Positions 8,714-17,478 of a stretch of 64,000 nucleotides of DNA are shown here, one piece after another; position 1 is the stretch's first letter, and every line of letters starts with the position of its first letter. The stretch lies in assembly GCA_016222825.1 (NCBI GenBank), contig JACRQF010000009.1, forward strand, positions 248,001-312,000. Direction: 5' to 3'. A program made the position numbers and the translations under genes. The notes under the pieces were generated by a model. The model searched no databases and was not told where the DNA came from. It worked only from the letters and a program-made list of their open reading frames with translations. This DNA is from Verrucomicrobiota bacterium. Its GTDB lineage: Bacteria > Verrucomicrobiota > Verrucomicrobiia > CAIQCK01.

Positions 8714-10189
8714 TTACTCACCTTCACTAACCGCTTCGAGTTTCTGCTGATCGGCGGGAGTTTCCAAGAGATTGAGCCACATGACACTTCGCGAAGGAGA
8801 TTGAGCGGCGATGATCGATGCTTTGTAGTTGGCCTTGGCGTTCTCTGGATCGCCCTGCAATCTGAAAACGTCCGCCAACCTTCTGAAATGCCCTGGAAGC
8901 CGAGGGGATGTTTCGTCTGCCAAACTGATGGCATGCTGAAGTGAATCCTTCGCTGTGTCCAAGTCTCCAAGTAACATTGCGATGCGTGCACAATAGGCCC
9001 ATGCAATTTCGTCGGCGGGATCAAGCACCGTTGCTCTTTTAGCTTTCTCAAGCGCCTCTCTATGCCGACCCATCGACGCCAAGAGGTCGGCCCATTCCCG
9101 CTGAACCTTTGCGGAGTCTTTGAACAGTTCGTCTTTCTCCGCGAGCAAAGTTTGGGCTTCTTGGTAGAGTTCAAGCGCACGAAGCGCGTCGATGTAGAAA
9201 TGGAAAATTCGGTCATCGGCTGGACGTTTCCTCAAAAGTTCTTCGAACAGTTGGAGGCTTTCCTGCCTATTGTGCGCGAGCGCAAGTTCGTGTGCGAGGG
9301 TTGCGCCATACCTTTCCGACCCCTGTGATGCTTCGTAGGCCCTTCTGAAAAGGCGGATGGAGGTTTCCTGCGAATCATACTCCTTGGCCAAGACCGCGGC
9401 GTTGTGCAGGACTGGTGGGTTAGCGGGGATGTCAGCATCAGCCAACCGTCGCAGATAGCGAAGACCCCTCGCGCGGCCTTCTGCGCCTGCTTCTGCTCGA
9501 GACTGTTCAGCCAAGTAATAGAGCGTTTCGGCTTCCGGCTTTTCGCCCGGTGAAGGCTGGCCGAGCGAGGTGAGGTTCTTGAGGGCAGACACCATTTCGG
9601 AATTCTCTGTGCGAAAACGTTCTGCTTCTGCACGCGCCTTGGCGAACAGATCGTTGATGGTCTTCGTGTGCTCGTTCTGAACCTCCCGAAGTTGCTCTCG
9701 TGTTTTCGCGAGCTCAGAATCCGTGTGCGCAATGACTTCCTTCCGGCTTGCTTCAACCTCTTGGAAGAGGTGCGCTCGAAGGTTCTCCCGGTATTCTTCC
9801 GGATCTTTGATTCGGCTGTTGATAAACAGCCCCATTAAGCCGGTGAGCACTGTAAAAAGCGTGCCGACAAACCCGCCAACCCAGAGAATGCGATTCATAA
9901 CCTTCTCGTCGGTTTCATGTCGCAGTTTCTCAGAGACCTCCAATTGTTTCGTGAGCATTTCGACTCGCGCACTGAGAGCAGCAACTTCCACTAGCACAGA
10001 AACCGATTCGGCTCGATAAGTGTTAGCCTGAGACATCTGCGAAGGGGTATTCGCGACCGCTGCCAGAGCCGTGTTTGTGCCTGTAGCAGGAGGCACTTGG
10101 GCAAAACACACATGCGATTGAATGATTCCGGCGCAGACGCAGGCTGCGACGCTCGCGGCACGTGGTAGAGTTCTCCGACAGTGCTTCAT
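8714..10189 (-). CDS. Membrane-anchored coiled-coil/TPR protein
   Basis: A 491-residue protein with a putative signal peptide (~1-32, ending CFAQ), a short heptad region (~65-95), and a membrane segment (~103-128, ILWVGGFVGTLFTVLTGLMG). A long coiled coil follows (~135-210, HLFQEVEASRKEVIAHTDSE), then a helical TPR-like half (~225-480), with pairs such as YYLAEQSRAEAG, FRRAYEASQGSERYG, EALEKAKRATVLDPADEIAW and AKDSLQHAISLADE. TPR solenoids bind proteins; no enzyme motif is seen. It runs opposite to both sulfur blocks and separates them. Its base composition looks less GC-rich than its neighbours (judged by eye), which could mean later acquisition. It is convergent with ASST copy 2 and divergent from the sulfatase gene. 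Confidence 0.8.
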   Translation of the reverse strand: MKHCRRTLPRAASVAACVCAGIIQSHVCFAQVPPATGTNTALAAVANTPSQMSQANTYRAESVSVLVEVAALSARVEMLTKQLEVSEKLRHETDEKVMNRILWVGGFVGTLFTVLTGLMGLFINSRIKDPEEYRENLRAHLFQEVEASRKEVIAHTDSELAKTREQLREVQNEHTKTINDLFAKARAEAERFRTENSEMVSALKNLTSLGQPSPGEKPEAETLYYLAEQSRAEAGAEGRARGLRYLRRLADADIPANPPVLHNAAVLAKEYDSQETSIRLFRRAYEASQGSERYGATLAHELALAHNRQESLQLFEELLRKRPADDRIFHFYIDALRALELYQEAQTLLAEKDELFKDSAKVQREWADLLASMGRHREALEKAKRATVLDPADEIAWAYCARIAMLLGDLDTAKDSLQHAISLADETSPRLPGHFRRLADVFRLQGDPENAKANYKASIIAAQSPSRSVMWLNLLETPADQQKLEAVSEGE

Positions 10190-10336
10190 TTGGCTTTTCT
10201 CCGTTCTCCGGTTCCAATTTCTGTTCTAAGCTTCGCAATTCTCTGCGCGAGCGATAGAGCCGATACTACGCCGGCGGAAATTGGCGGCAAGAACTATCTC
10301 GGCACGTCTCGGTGGCCGCCCTGTCCAGTCGCGAAA

Positions 10337-10376
10337 ATTACAGAACTGTAATCGGAGTTCTGCCGACTTTGTCATG
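10337..10376 (+). promoter_or_regulatory. Second copy of the palindromic operator and -10-like element, upstream of the sulfatase gene
   Basis: ATTACAGAACTGTAAT (10337-10352) is a perfect 7-base inverted repeat around AA. TGTCATG follows at 10370-10376 after exactly 17 bases, and a TTTAAT further on parallels the TTAAT at 3323. The match to 3274-3313 extends over two separate elements with conserved spacing, so a shared regulator is likely. The site lies in the 223-base gap between the divergent TPR and sulfatase genes; the rest of that gap shows nothing I recognise. Confidence 0.72.
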
Positions 10377-10412
10377 CGGACGGAGTTTAATCAGGGAGAA
10401 CGACAGGCAACC

Positions 10413-11834
10413 ATGAAAACGCTAAAAGCAGTCTCGGTGCTCATGGCCGCGTTGCTCAGCGCGCCGTTGTTGGCCGCCACACCGCAGCGGCCCAACTTCG
10501 TGTTCATCCTCGGCGAAGGCCACGGCTGGAGCAGCACGTCGGTGCGGATGGATGACGCGGTGCCGGAGTCCAAGAGCAGCTTCGTCCGCACGCCGAACTT
10601 CGAGAAGCTCGCTCAGACCGGGATGCGGTTCGCGAACTTCTACGCGCCGTCGCCGCGTTGCACGCCGTCGCGCGCCACATTCTTCACCGGCAAAAGCCCG
10701 GCGCAGTTGCACATGACGTTCGTCGGCGAAGGCAAGAAGGACAGCGGCGGTGGCGGGAACACCCGCATGCTGCCGCCGCCGAGTTCGACCGAACTGCCCA
10801 CGAGCGAGACGAGCATCGCGAAGTTGCTCAAACACGCCGGCTACGCGACGGCGCACTTCGGCAAATGGCACGTGGGGCGGATTGATCCGAAGGAATATGG
10901 TTTCGGCGCGAGCGACGGCCCGACCAGCAACGGCGGCCCGGACAACGTGGACAATCCGCACCCGAAGCAACTCTTCGGCATGACCGAGCGCGGCATGGCG
11001 TTCATGGCGCAGCAGGTCAAGGCCGGCAAACCGTTCTACCTCCAGATGTCGCACTACGCCTCACGAAACGGAGGCGACGCGCGGCCGGAAAGCGTCGCCA
11101 TCGTGAAGAGTTGGGGCGGCAACCTCAGCGAACGGGAAATCGCGGAGGCGGCCGCGGATTGGGACCTCGACCTCGCCTTCGGGATGTTGCTGAAGAAGCT
11201 CGACGAACTCGGCATCGCCAACAACACCTACGTCATCTTCACCACCGACCACGGCACGCCGGGGAAAAATCCGCCGCTGGCCGGCGGCAAGGGCACGGTG
11301 TCCGAGGGCGGCCTGCGCGTGCCGTTCATCATCCGCGGCCCCGGCATCAAGCCGGGCGTTTGCTCCCACGTGCGGACGGTCGGCGCGGATTTGGTTCCCA
11401 CCATCGCAGAACTGGCGCGCGTGAGCGGACCGCTGCCCAAGGGCGTCGAGGGCGGCAGCTTCGCGTCGGTGCTCGCCAACGCCGGCAACGGCACGGTCAA
11501 GCGCCCGCGCGAGGAGTTCGTCGTCCATTTCCCTCACTACGACAAGGACGCCATCGGCCCGGCCTCCGCGATACTGCTCGGCGACTTCAAACTCATCCGC
11601 GTCTACGAGACCGGCGCGCTGCAACTGTTCAACAACGCCAAAGACCCCGGCGAACGCCGCGACCTCGCGCAGCAGATGCCCGACAAGGTCAAGGAACTCA
11701 ACCAGTGCCTGACCGACTACCTCACGTCCGTCAACGCCCAGATGCCGACCAAGAACCCGAACTACGACCCGAACAAACCGACTTCGGAACCCAAGCGCGG
11801 CGGCAAAGGAAAGGGCGGGAAGAAGAACCGATGA
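10413..11834 (+). CDS. Exported Cys-type sulfatase (S1 family)
   Basis: A 473-residue protein with a signal peptide (~1-21). The CxPSR sulfatase motif is present as C83-T-P-S-R, so C83 would be oxidised to formylglycine by a maturase not encoded here. A second sulfatase signature (KLLKHAGYATAHFGKWHVG) and the metal-site VIFTTDHGTPG are present. Oddly, the usual N-terminal metal pair Asp-Asp is replaced by GEGHGWSSTS, so one metal ligand may differ. I place the start at ATG 10413; longer starts run through the promoter. The C-terminal tail is Gly/Lys-rich (RGGKGKGGKK). The stop overlaps the ATG of the next gene. It probably removes sulfate from a polysaccharide or sulfated aryl compound outside the cytoplasm. 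Confidence 0.92.
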   Translation: MKTLKAVSVLMAALLSAPLLAATPQRPNFVFILGEGHGWSSTSVRMDDAVPESKSSFVRTPNFEKLAQTGMRFANFYAPSPRCTPSRATFFTGKSPAQLHMTFVGEGKKDSGGGGNTRMLPPPSSTELPTSETSIAKLLKHAGYATAHFGKWHVGRIDPKEYGFGASDGPTSNGGPDNVDNPHPKQLFGMTERGMAFMAQQVKAGKPFYLQMSHYASRNGGDARPESVAIVKSWGGNLSEREIAEAAADWDLDLAFGMLLKKLDELGIANNTYVIFTTDHGTPGKNPPLAGGKGTVSEGGLRVPFIIRGPGIKPGVCSHVRTVGADLVPTIAELARVSGPLPKGVEGGSFASVLANAGNGTVKRPREEFVVHFPHYDKDAIGPASAILLGDFKLIRVYETGALQLFNNAKDPGERRDLAQQMPDKVKELNQCLTDYLTSVNAQMPTKNPNYDPNKPTSEPKRGGKGKGGKKNR

Positions 11835-13291
11835 GCTTTCGCGTCATTCGGACAGCGGCTTGGATTTGCCTTTGCGCCTGTGTCGCGCTGGCAGCGCCCG
11901 AAGGGAAGAAAGGCCGTGGCAAAGGCAACAAGGAGCAGCCCACGCAGAACTCCAAGTGCAACGATGTGCCTGTGCATTCGTTCGATGTAGTGCTTGGCCG
12001 GCCCACGCGGGATTCTGTCACGGTCAGCGTGCTCGCCTATCAGGACGCCGAAGGCTGCATCGCCTACGGAACACAGCGCGGCAGTTACTTGCAGCAGACC
12101 CCGGCGCGCCAGTTCAAGAAAGGCGAACCCGTCGAAATCGTGATCGGCCCGCTGCGGCCCGACACGCAGTATTTCTATCAATTAAAAGTGGCGCAAGCTT
12201 CCAGCTTGCGAATCAATGACCAATCGCAAGCTGGAAGCTTGCGCCACCTTCAAGAAGGCGCCTTCCACACGCAGCGCTCGCGCGGTAGTTCGTTCACATT
12301 CACCATCACGGCCGACCCGCATCTCGACGACCGCACCAGCGCCGAGGTGTATCAGCGCACATTGGCCAACGCGCTCGCCGACGCGCCGGATTTTCACGTG
12401 GATCTCGGCGACACGTTCATGACCGAGAAGCACGAGAACCGCGAGAACGCCGCCAAACAATACCTAGCGCAGCGGTTCTACTTCGGCCAGCTTTGCCGGT
12501 CCGCGCCGCTGTTCCTTGTGCTTGGCAATCACGACGGCGAAAGCCCGCGCGGGCGCGGCAGCGACGCCGACGACCTCGCCGTCTGGTCGAACCAGATGCG
12601 GAAGCGCTATTTCCCGAATCCCGTTCCCGATGGCTTCTTTACCGGCAACAAAACAAAACACCCCCAAGCCGGTCTGTTGCAGGATTACTACGCGTGGGAG
12701 TGGGGCGATGCGTTGTTCGTCGCACTCGACCCGTTCTGGTTCACGCAGAAGCAGCGCGGCAAAGGCGACAACTGGAAGCGCACGCTCGGCGAGGAACAGT
12801 ATCAATGGTTCAAGCGCACGCTGGAAGGAAGCAAAGCGAAGTTCAAATTCGTCTTCATCCATCACCTCGTCGGCGGCGCGGACGAACAGTGCCGCGGCGG
12901 CTCGGAAGCCGCGCCGTTCTACGAGTGGGGCGGCAAGAACGCCGACGGCACCGATGGATTCAAGCAGAACCGTCCCGGCTGGCCCGCGCCGATCCATCAA
13001 CTGCTCGTGCAGAACCGCGTCTCCATCGTCTTCCACGGCCACGACCATCTCTACGCCAAGCAAGACCTCGACGGCATCATCTATCAGGAAGTTCCACAGC
13101 CGGGCAACGAGAGCAACGGCAAGCTCCCTCGCTACGCTGAAGAATACGGTTACAAAGCCGGCTCCATCCTGGGCGGCTCCGGCCACATGCGCGTCACTGT
13201 GAAATCAACGCAGGTGAAAGCGGAATATGTGCGTTCAGTTTCCGGGGAGGCGAAATCCATTGCTGACTCCTACCTGATCACTGTCAAATAG
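11831..13291 (+). CDS. Exported purple-acid-phosphatase-like metallophosphoesterase with an in-frame palindromic insertion
   Basis: A 486-residue protein starting at ATG 11831, which overlaps the sulfatase stop as ATGA. After the signal peptide (~1-22) comes a Lys/Gly-rich stretch (KKGRGKGNK), an FnIII-like domain ending PDTQYFYQLKV, and a calcineurin-fold phosphatase domain from ~158 with all five blocks: TADPHLDD, DLGDTF, LGNHDGE, FIHH and FHGHDH. This resembles purple acid phosphatases. Residues ~120-139 (AQASSLR...QAGSLRH) are encoded by a 60-bp palindrome placed exactly between the two domains. The partner reaction is unknown; release of phosphate from glycans or organic phosphate would suit co-expression with the sulfatase. 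Confidence 0.88.
   Translation: MSFRVIRTAAWICLCACVALAAPEGKKGRGKGNKEQPTQNSKCNDVPVHSFDVVLGRPTRDSVTVSVLAYQDAEGCIAYGTQRGSYLQQTPARQFKKGEPVEIVIGPLRPDTQYFYQLKVAQASSLRINDQSQAGSLRHLQEGAFHTQRSRGSSFTFTITADPHLDDRTSAEVYQRTLANALADAPDFHVDLGDTFMTEKHENRENAAKQYLAQRFYFGQLCRSAPLFLVLGNHDGESPRGRGSDADDLAVWSNQMRKRYFPNPVPDGFFTGNKTKHPQAGLLQDYYAWEWGDALFVALDPFWFTQKQRGKGDNWKRTLGEEQYQWFKRTLEGSKAKFKFVFIHHLVGGADEQCRGGSEAAPFYEWGGKNADGTDGFKQNRPGWPAPIHQLLVQNRVSIVFHGHDHLYAKQDLDGIIYQEVPQPGNESNGKLPRYAEEYGYKAGSILGGSGHMRVTVKSTQVKAEYVRSVSGEAKSIADSYLITVK
12188..12247. repeat. 60-bp palindromic element inserted in frame in a coding sequence
   Basis: Perfect 24-base arms (12188-12211 and 12224-12247) flank a 12-base loop. Each arm contains a smaller inverted repeat, GCAAGCT-TCC-AGCTTGC. 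Both strands stay open when translated (AQASSLR and QAGSLRH). The length is a multiple of three, so the host frame is kept. It lies at a domain boundary, where extra residues can be tolerated, and resembles in behaviour the Rickettsia palindromic elements that insert into genes. Confidence 0.85.
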
Positions 13292-13361
13292 GCGAAGACG
13301 CAACGCACAGAAGAAGCGCGCGGGCTTGCTCTGCGGTCTGATTCTTCGATAACCTCCGCCC

Positions 13362-16205
13362 ATGAAGAAGAACTTCTTCGTCCTGTTTCTTTTCGCGTTC
13401 GCCGCTGCTTGTCCATCCGTCGCAACAGCGGCCGAATCCGAACCGGTGCCCGGCAGTCTCGAAGACCTTGCCCGATTCCACAAGCCGGCGCGCGAGGTTC
13501 GGATGGTTGTGGACGGGTTTCTCTGGGTGGATGCGGAGGACTTCAAGGACTACGGCGAGTGGCGGCTGGACACGCAGTTCGTCTATCTCATGGGGTCAGC
13601 TTATCTGCTGGCCGGCGGCGTCGGCACGCCGATTCGCGACGCGACGACGGAGATTCAGGTGCCAAGGGCCGGCACGTATCGCGTCTGGATTCGCGCAAAG
13701 AACTGGATCAAGGAGCATTCGCCGGGGAAGTTCACGGTGATCGTCAACGGACGGAAGTCAGCGCATGTGTTTGGTGCGGCGGCGACGGAAGATTGGATTT
13801 GGGAATCGGCGGGCGAGTTCGAGCTTCAGAAAGGCGCGGTGAGGCTGGCGCTGCACGATCTCACCGGCTATTTCGGGCGGTGCGACGCGTTGATTCTGAC
13901 CAGCGACCTACAATACAAGCCGCCGCAGGACTTCGACGGTTGCCAACGTGAGCGTGTGCGGCTGGCGGGGTTGTCGCGTGAGATGAAGGCGGCGGGCGAC
14001 TACGACGTGATCGTGGTCGGCGCGGGCACGGCGGGTTGCAGCGCAGCGATTGCGGCGGCGCGACTTGGCGCGAAGACGGCGCTCGTGCAGGACCGGCCCG
14101 TGCTGGGCGGCAACGCGAGCAGCGAGTTGGGCGTGCCGCCGTGCGGCGCGAGTGTCTCGCACGCCAACGCCCGCGAGAGCGGCATCATCGAGGAGGCGGC
14201 GCTCATCCGCGCCCGGCGCGGTTTCCCGAAGCAGAGCGAAGGCTTCCAAATGATCGCGGCGGCGGAGAAGAACCTCACCGTGTTCTTCAACAAGCGCGTC
14301 GTCGCCGCGGAGATGAAGGACGCCGGCACCATCGCTGCCGTTCGCGCGGTGGACACGTTGACGCTGGAGGAGAGCCGCTACAGCGCGAAGCTGTTCATTG
14401 ATTGCACCGGTGACGGTTGGGTCGGCTTCTTTGCGGGTGCGAAGTTCCGCCTCGGCCGCGAGTCGCGCGACGAGTTTCAGGAAGACCTCGCGCCGCCGCA
14501 GGCCGACAAGATCACCATGAGCGGCTGCATCATGGGCAATCTCGCGTTGTCCTATCGCGCCGAGAATCAGGGCAAGCCGGTGAGTTACACGCCGCCCGCG
14601 TGGGCCGCGAAGGTGCCATCTCCCGAAGAGTTCAAGACGCGAAGGATTAAAGGCTTCACCGGCGGCCAGTGGTGGCTGGAGCATCCGGGCGAGATAGACG
14701 ATCTCGACGACGCTGAGCGCGCGCGCGACGAACTCATCCGCATCACGTTCGGCTACTGGGGCTTCATCAAGAACGGTTGGGAAGAGCGCGACCGCGCTCG
14801 CAACTACGCGCTCGCCTACGTCCCGCACATGAACGCTAAGCGCGAGACGCGCCGGCTTGTCGGCGATTACATCCTCAAGCAGCAGGATCCGCAGAACGGC
14901 GTGATGTTCCCCGACCGCATTTCCTACGGCGGTTGGAGCATTGATGTGCATCATCCGAAGGGCATTTACTCCGGCAAGGAAGGCCCTTACTACTGTGACC
15001 CCAAGGTGCCGATTTACAGCATCCCGTTCCGCTGTCTCTACTCGGTCAATATCGCCAACCTGCTTTTCGCCGGCCGCCATATGAGCGTGACGCACATCGC
15101 GCTCGGCACCGTGCGCGTGCAGGCGACGCTGGCGACGCTCGGCCAAGCCGCCGGCACCGCTGCCGCGCTCGGCATCCGCCATCGCGTCACGCCGCGCGAA
15201 CTCGGCCAGCGCCATATCGGCGAGTTGCAGCAAACGCTGCTCAAGCACGACCAATACATCCCGGAGTTGAAGAACGAAGACCCCGCCGATCTCGCGCGCG
15301 GCGCGACGGTGACGGCATCGAGCACGAAGATGTTCAATGAGGTCGGGCGCGAGCAGGTGAAAACCGCGCGCCTGCGGGGAGCCGATTCTCACGAGTTGGC
15401 CATGCCCCGCGCCACGATGTTCCCGCGCGGCTTGAACCCGCGGCTGCGATCGGTCCATCTGCGGCTCTCCTCACAACTCGAGAAGCCCGCTGACCTCACG
15501 CTGCGCCTGCGTGGTGGCGCGTCGCTTGGCGATTTCTCCTCGACCAACGACCTCGCCGTCGCTACCGCGCGAGTGCCCGCCCGCCGCACGGCCTTCGTCG
15601 AGTTCAAGTTCGATTGCACCGTCGAGCAGCCTTACCTCTGGGTCTGGCTGCCGAAAGCGGCGGGCATCTCGTGGTCGCTCGCCGATAGCCTGCCGGAGAA
15701 CTGTCGGGCTTACGGCGGTGGTGGAACTCGCCCGTGGACAGTGGTAAAGGGCCAGCATTATGCCATGTTCACCGACCCACCGCTGCGGTTCGCGACCGAC
15801 CACCGGCCGGAGAACGTGATTGACGGCGTCTCGCGCACCGTGGGCACCGCGAGCCATCTCTGGGCCTCCGACCCGCAGCAGCCAATGCCGCAATGGCTCG
15901 AACTCGATTTTCGCAAGCCGCTCGAGATGAACACGGTCCAGTTGACTTTCGACACGAATCTCAACCATCGCTTCCCCGAAGGCCCGATGGTGACGGAGTG
16001 CGTGAAGGACTACCGCCTCTCGTATTTCAACGGTAGCGCGTGGGTGGAACTGCTCGCGGTGAAGAACAACTTCCTCCGCCACCGCATCCATCGTTTCCCG
16101 GCCATCATCGCCTCGAAGCTTCGCCTGACGGTCGAGGAAACCAACGGCGACGATTCCGCGCGTGTCTTCGAGGTTCGCGTCTATCGCGAGTTGGACAGAC
16201 CGTAA
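13362..16205 (+). CDS. Exported FAD-dependent oxidoreductase with N- and C-terminal beta-sandwich domains
   Basis: A 947-residue protein with a signal peptide (~1-24, ending ATAA). Residues ~45-185 look like a carbohydrate-binding type sandwich (PRAGTYRVWIRAKNW). The FAD_oxidored (PF12831-like) core begins at ~212 with the dinucleotide motif DVIVVGAGTAGCSAAIAAARLG and continues with VLGGNASSELG, FIDCTGDGWVGFFAG and FAGRHMSVTHIALGTVRVQATLATLGQAAGTAA. The C-terminal ~200 residues resemble an F5/8-type discoidin module (RFATDHRPENVIDGVSR, WLELDFRKPLEMNTVQL). This family is common in planctomycete and verrucomicrobial glycan loci; the substrate is unknown, perhaps a sugar hydroxyl. It starts 70 bases after the phosphatase gene, with the glucuronate isomerase gene 8 bases downstream. 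Confidence 0.88.
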   Translation: MKKNFFVLFLFAFAAACPSVATAAESEPVPGSLEDLARFHKPAREVRMVVDGFLWVDAEDFKDYGEWRLDTQFVYLMGSAYLLAGGVGTPIRDATTEIQVPRAGTYRVWIRAKNWIKEHSPGKFTVIVNGRKSAHVFGAAATEDWIWESAGEFELQKGAVRLALHDLTGYFGRCDALILTSDLQYKPPQDFDGCQRERVRLAGLSREMKAAGDYDVIVVGAGTAGCSAAIAAARLGAKTALVQDRPVLGGNASSELGVPPCGASVSHANARESGIIEEAALIRARRGFPKQSEGFQMIAAAEKNLTVFFNKRVVAAEMKDAGTIAAVRAVDTLTLEESRYSAKLFIDCTGDGWVGFFAGAKFRLGRESRDEFQEDLAPPQADKITMSGCIMGNLALSYRAENQGKPVSYTPPAWAAKVPSPEEFKTRRIKGFTGGQWWLEHPGEIDDLDDAERARDELIRITFGYWGFIKNGWEERDRARNYALAYVPHMNAKRETRRLVGDYILKQQDPQNGVMFPDRISYGGWSIDVHHPKGIYSGKEGPYYCDPKVPIYSIPFRCLYSVNIANLLFAGRHMSVTHIALGTVRVQATLATLGQAAGTAAALGIRHRVTPRELGQRHIGELQQTLLKHDQYIPELKNEDPADLARGATVTASSTKMFNEVGREQVKTARLRGADSHELAMPRATMFPRGLNPRLRSVHLRLSSQLEKPADLTLRLRGGASLGDFSSTNDLAVATARVPARRTAFVEFKFDCTVEQPYLWVWLPKAAGISWSLADSLPENCRAYGGGGTRPWTVVKGQHYAMFTDPPLRFATDHRPENVIDGVSRTVGTASHLWASDPQQPMPQWLELDFRKPLEMNTVQLTFDTNLNHRFPEGPMVTECVKDYRLSYFNGSAWVELLAVKNNFLRHRIHRFPAIIASKLRLTVEETNGDDSARVFEVRVYRELDRP

Positions 16206-16213
16206 GGAACGCC

Positions 16214-17467
16214 ATGACCGAGCCAATTCACGACGAGTTTCTGCTGAAGACCAAGACGGCGCGACGGCTCTACCATGAGTTCGCCGAGGGACTGCCGATC
16301 ATTGACTACCACAGCCATCTCGACGCGCGCGACTTGGCCGACGACCGGCGGTTTGAGAACCTGACACAACTCTGGCTCGCCAGCGATCCCTATAAGCACC
16401 GAGCAATGCGCATCGCCGGCGTGCCGGAGCGGCTTATTACGGGTGACGCGAGCGACCGCGAAAAGTTCGACGCTTGGGCCGCGGCGGTGCCGCACACGCT
16501 CGGCAATCCACTCTTCCACTGGACCGCGCTGGAACTGAAACGATACTTCGGCATCGGCGAAATGCTCTCACCGGAAAACGCTGGGCGCACTTGGGAACAG
16601 TGCAACGAGAAGCTGCGCTCGCCGGAGTTCAGTGCGCGCCAGCTTGTCGCGCGCGCCAAAGTCGAGTGCCTCTGCACCTCCGACCGGCTGAACGACGACC
16701 TCCTAGCTCACGCGTGCTTGGCGAAGTCCGGCTTGGCGCCGCACGTGCTGCCGTCGTTGCGCGTGGACGAGTTGCCTGCCGGCGACCGGGCATCCATCGT
16801 CGAGCGGCTGAACTTCTTCCAACGGATGGGTTGCAGGATCGCTGATCATGCGCTGGCTGAGTTCGGTTCCGGGATGTTGCACTTCCTCGGCTGCGAATAC
16901 GGCCGGCGCGGCTGGATCATGCAGCTTCACATCGGCGCGCAGCGGCAGACGAGCACGCGCCTGCGCAACCTCGCGGGGCCGACGGGCGGCTACGCCACGA
17001 TTGGCAACACCTGCGACATCCCAAGCCTTTGCCGCTTCTTCGACGATCTGGAAAAGGAAGGCTGTCTGCCACGAACCATCCTCTTCCCGCTGAACCCCGC
17101 AGACAACGCCGCGCTGGCGACGCTGACCGGCTCATTTGCCGAGGACGGCGTTCGCGGCAAGATCCAGTTCGGCCCTGCGTGGTGGTATAACGACCATGCG
17201 CTCGGCATTCGCGCCCAACTCGACGCGCTTGCCAGCTATGGGCTGCTCTCGACGTTCATCGGGATGACGACCGACTCGCGCAGCCTGCTTTCGCTGACGC
17301 GCCACGAATATTTCCGTCGCGTGCTGTGCGACTGGCTCGGCGACCAAATGGAAGCCGGCGCTCTGCCGGCGGACGAGAAGCTGATCGGCCAGCTTGTGCG
17401 CGCCATTGCTTACGAGAATGCGCGAAGTTGGATTTCCACTTCACAGACGGAGACACCGCAACGCTGA
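16214..17467 (+). CDS. uxaC: Glucuronate isomerase
   Basis: A cytoplasmic uronate isomerase (417 residues, amidohydrolase fold) that converts glucuronate to fructuronate, or galacturonate to tagaturonate. The metal motif DYHSHLDARDLAD is near the N-terminus. Family blocks include LWLASDPYKHRAMRIAGVPE, AVPHTLGNPLFHWTALELKRYFGI, MQLHIGAQRQTSTRL, GKIQFGPAWWYNDH and FIGMTTDSRSLLSLTRHEYFRR. The start is ATG 16214 with AAGGAA upstream; the longer frame overlaps the previous gene. This is one of very few genes in the run without an export signal, which points to uronic acid as a product that enters the cell. The rest of the hexuronate pathway is not in the window. Confidence 0.95.
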   Translation: MTEPIHDEFLLKTKTARRLYHEFAEGLPIIDYHSHLDARDLADDRRFENLTQLWLASDPYKHRAMRIAGVPERLITGDASDREKFDAWAAAVPHTLGNPLFHWTALELKRYFGIGEMLSPENAGRTWEQCNEKLRSPEFSARQLVARAKVECLCTSDRLNDDLLAHACLAKSGLAPHVLPSLRVDELPAGDRASIVERLNFFQRMGCRIADHALAEFGSGMLHFLGCEYGRRGWIMQLHIGAQRQTSTRLRNLAGPTGGYATIGNTCDIPSLCRFFDDLEKEGCLPRTILFPLNPADNAALATLTGSFAEDGVRGKIQFGPAWWYNDHALGIRAQLDALASYGLLSTFIGMTTDSRSLLSLTRHEYFRRVLCDWLGDQMEAGALPADEKLIGQLVRAIAYENARSWISTSQTETPQR

Positions 17468-17478
17468 AACCGCCAAGA

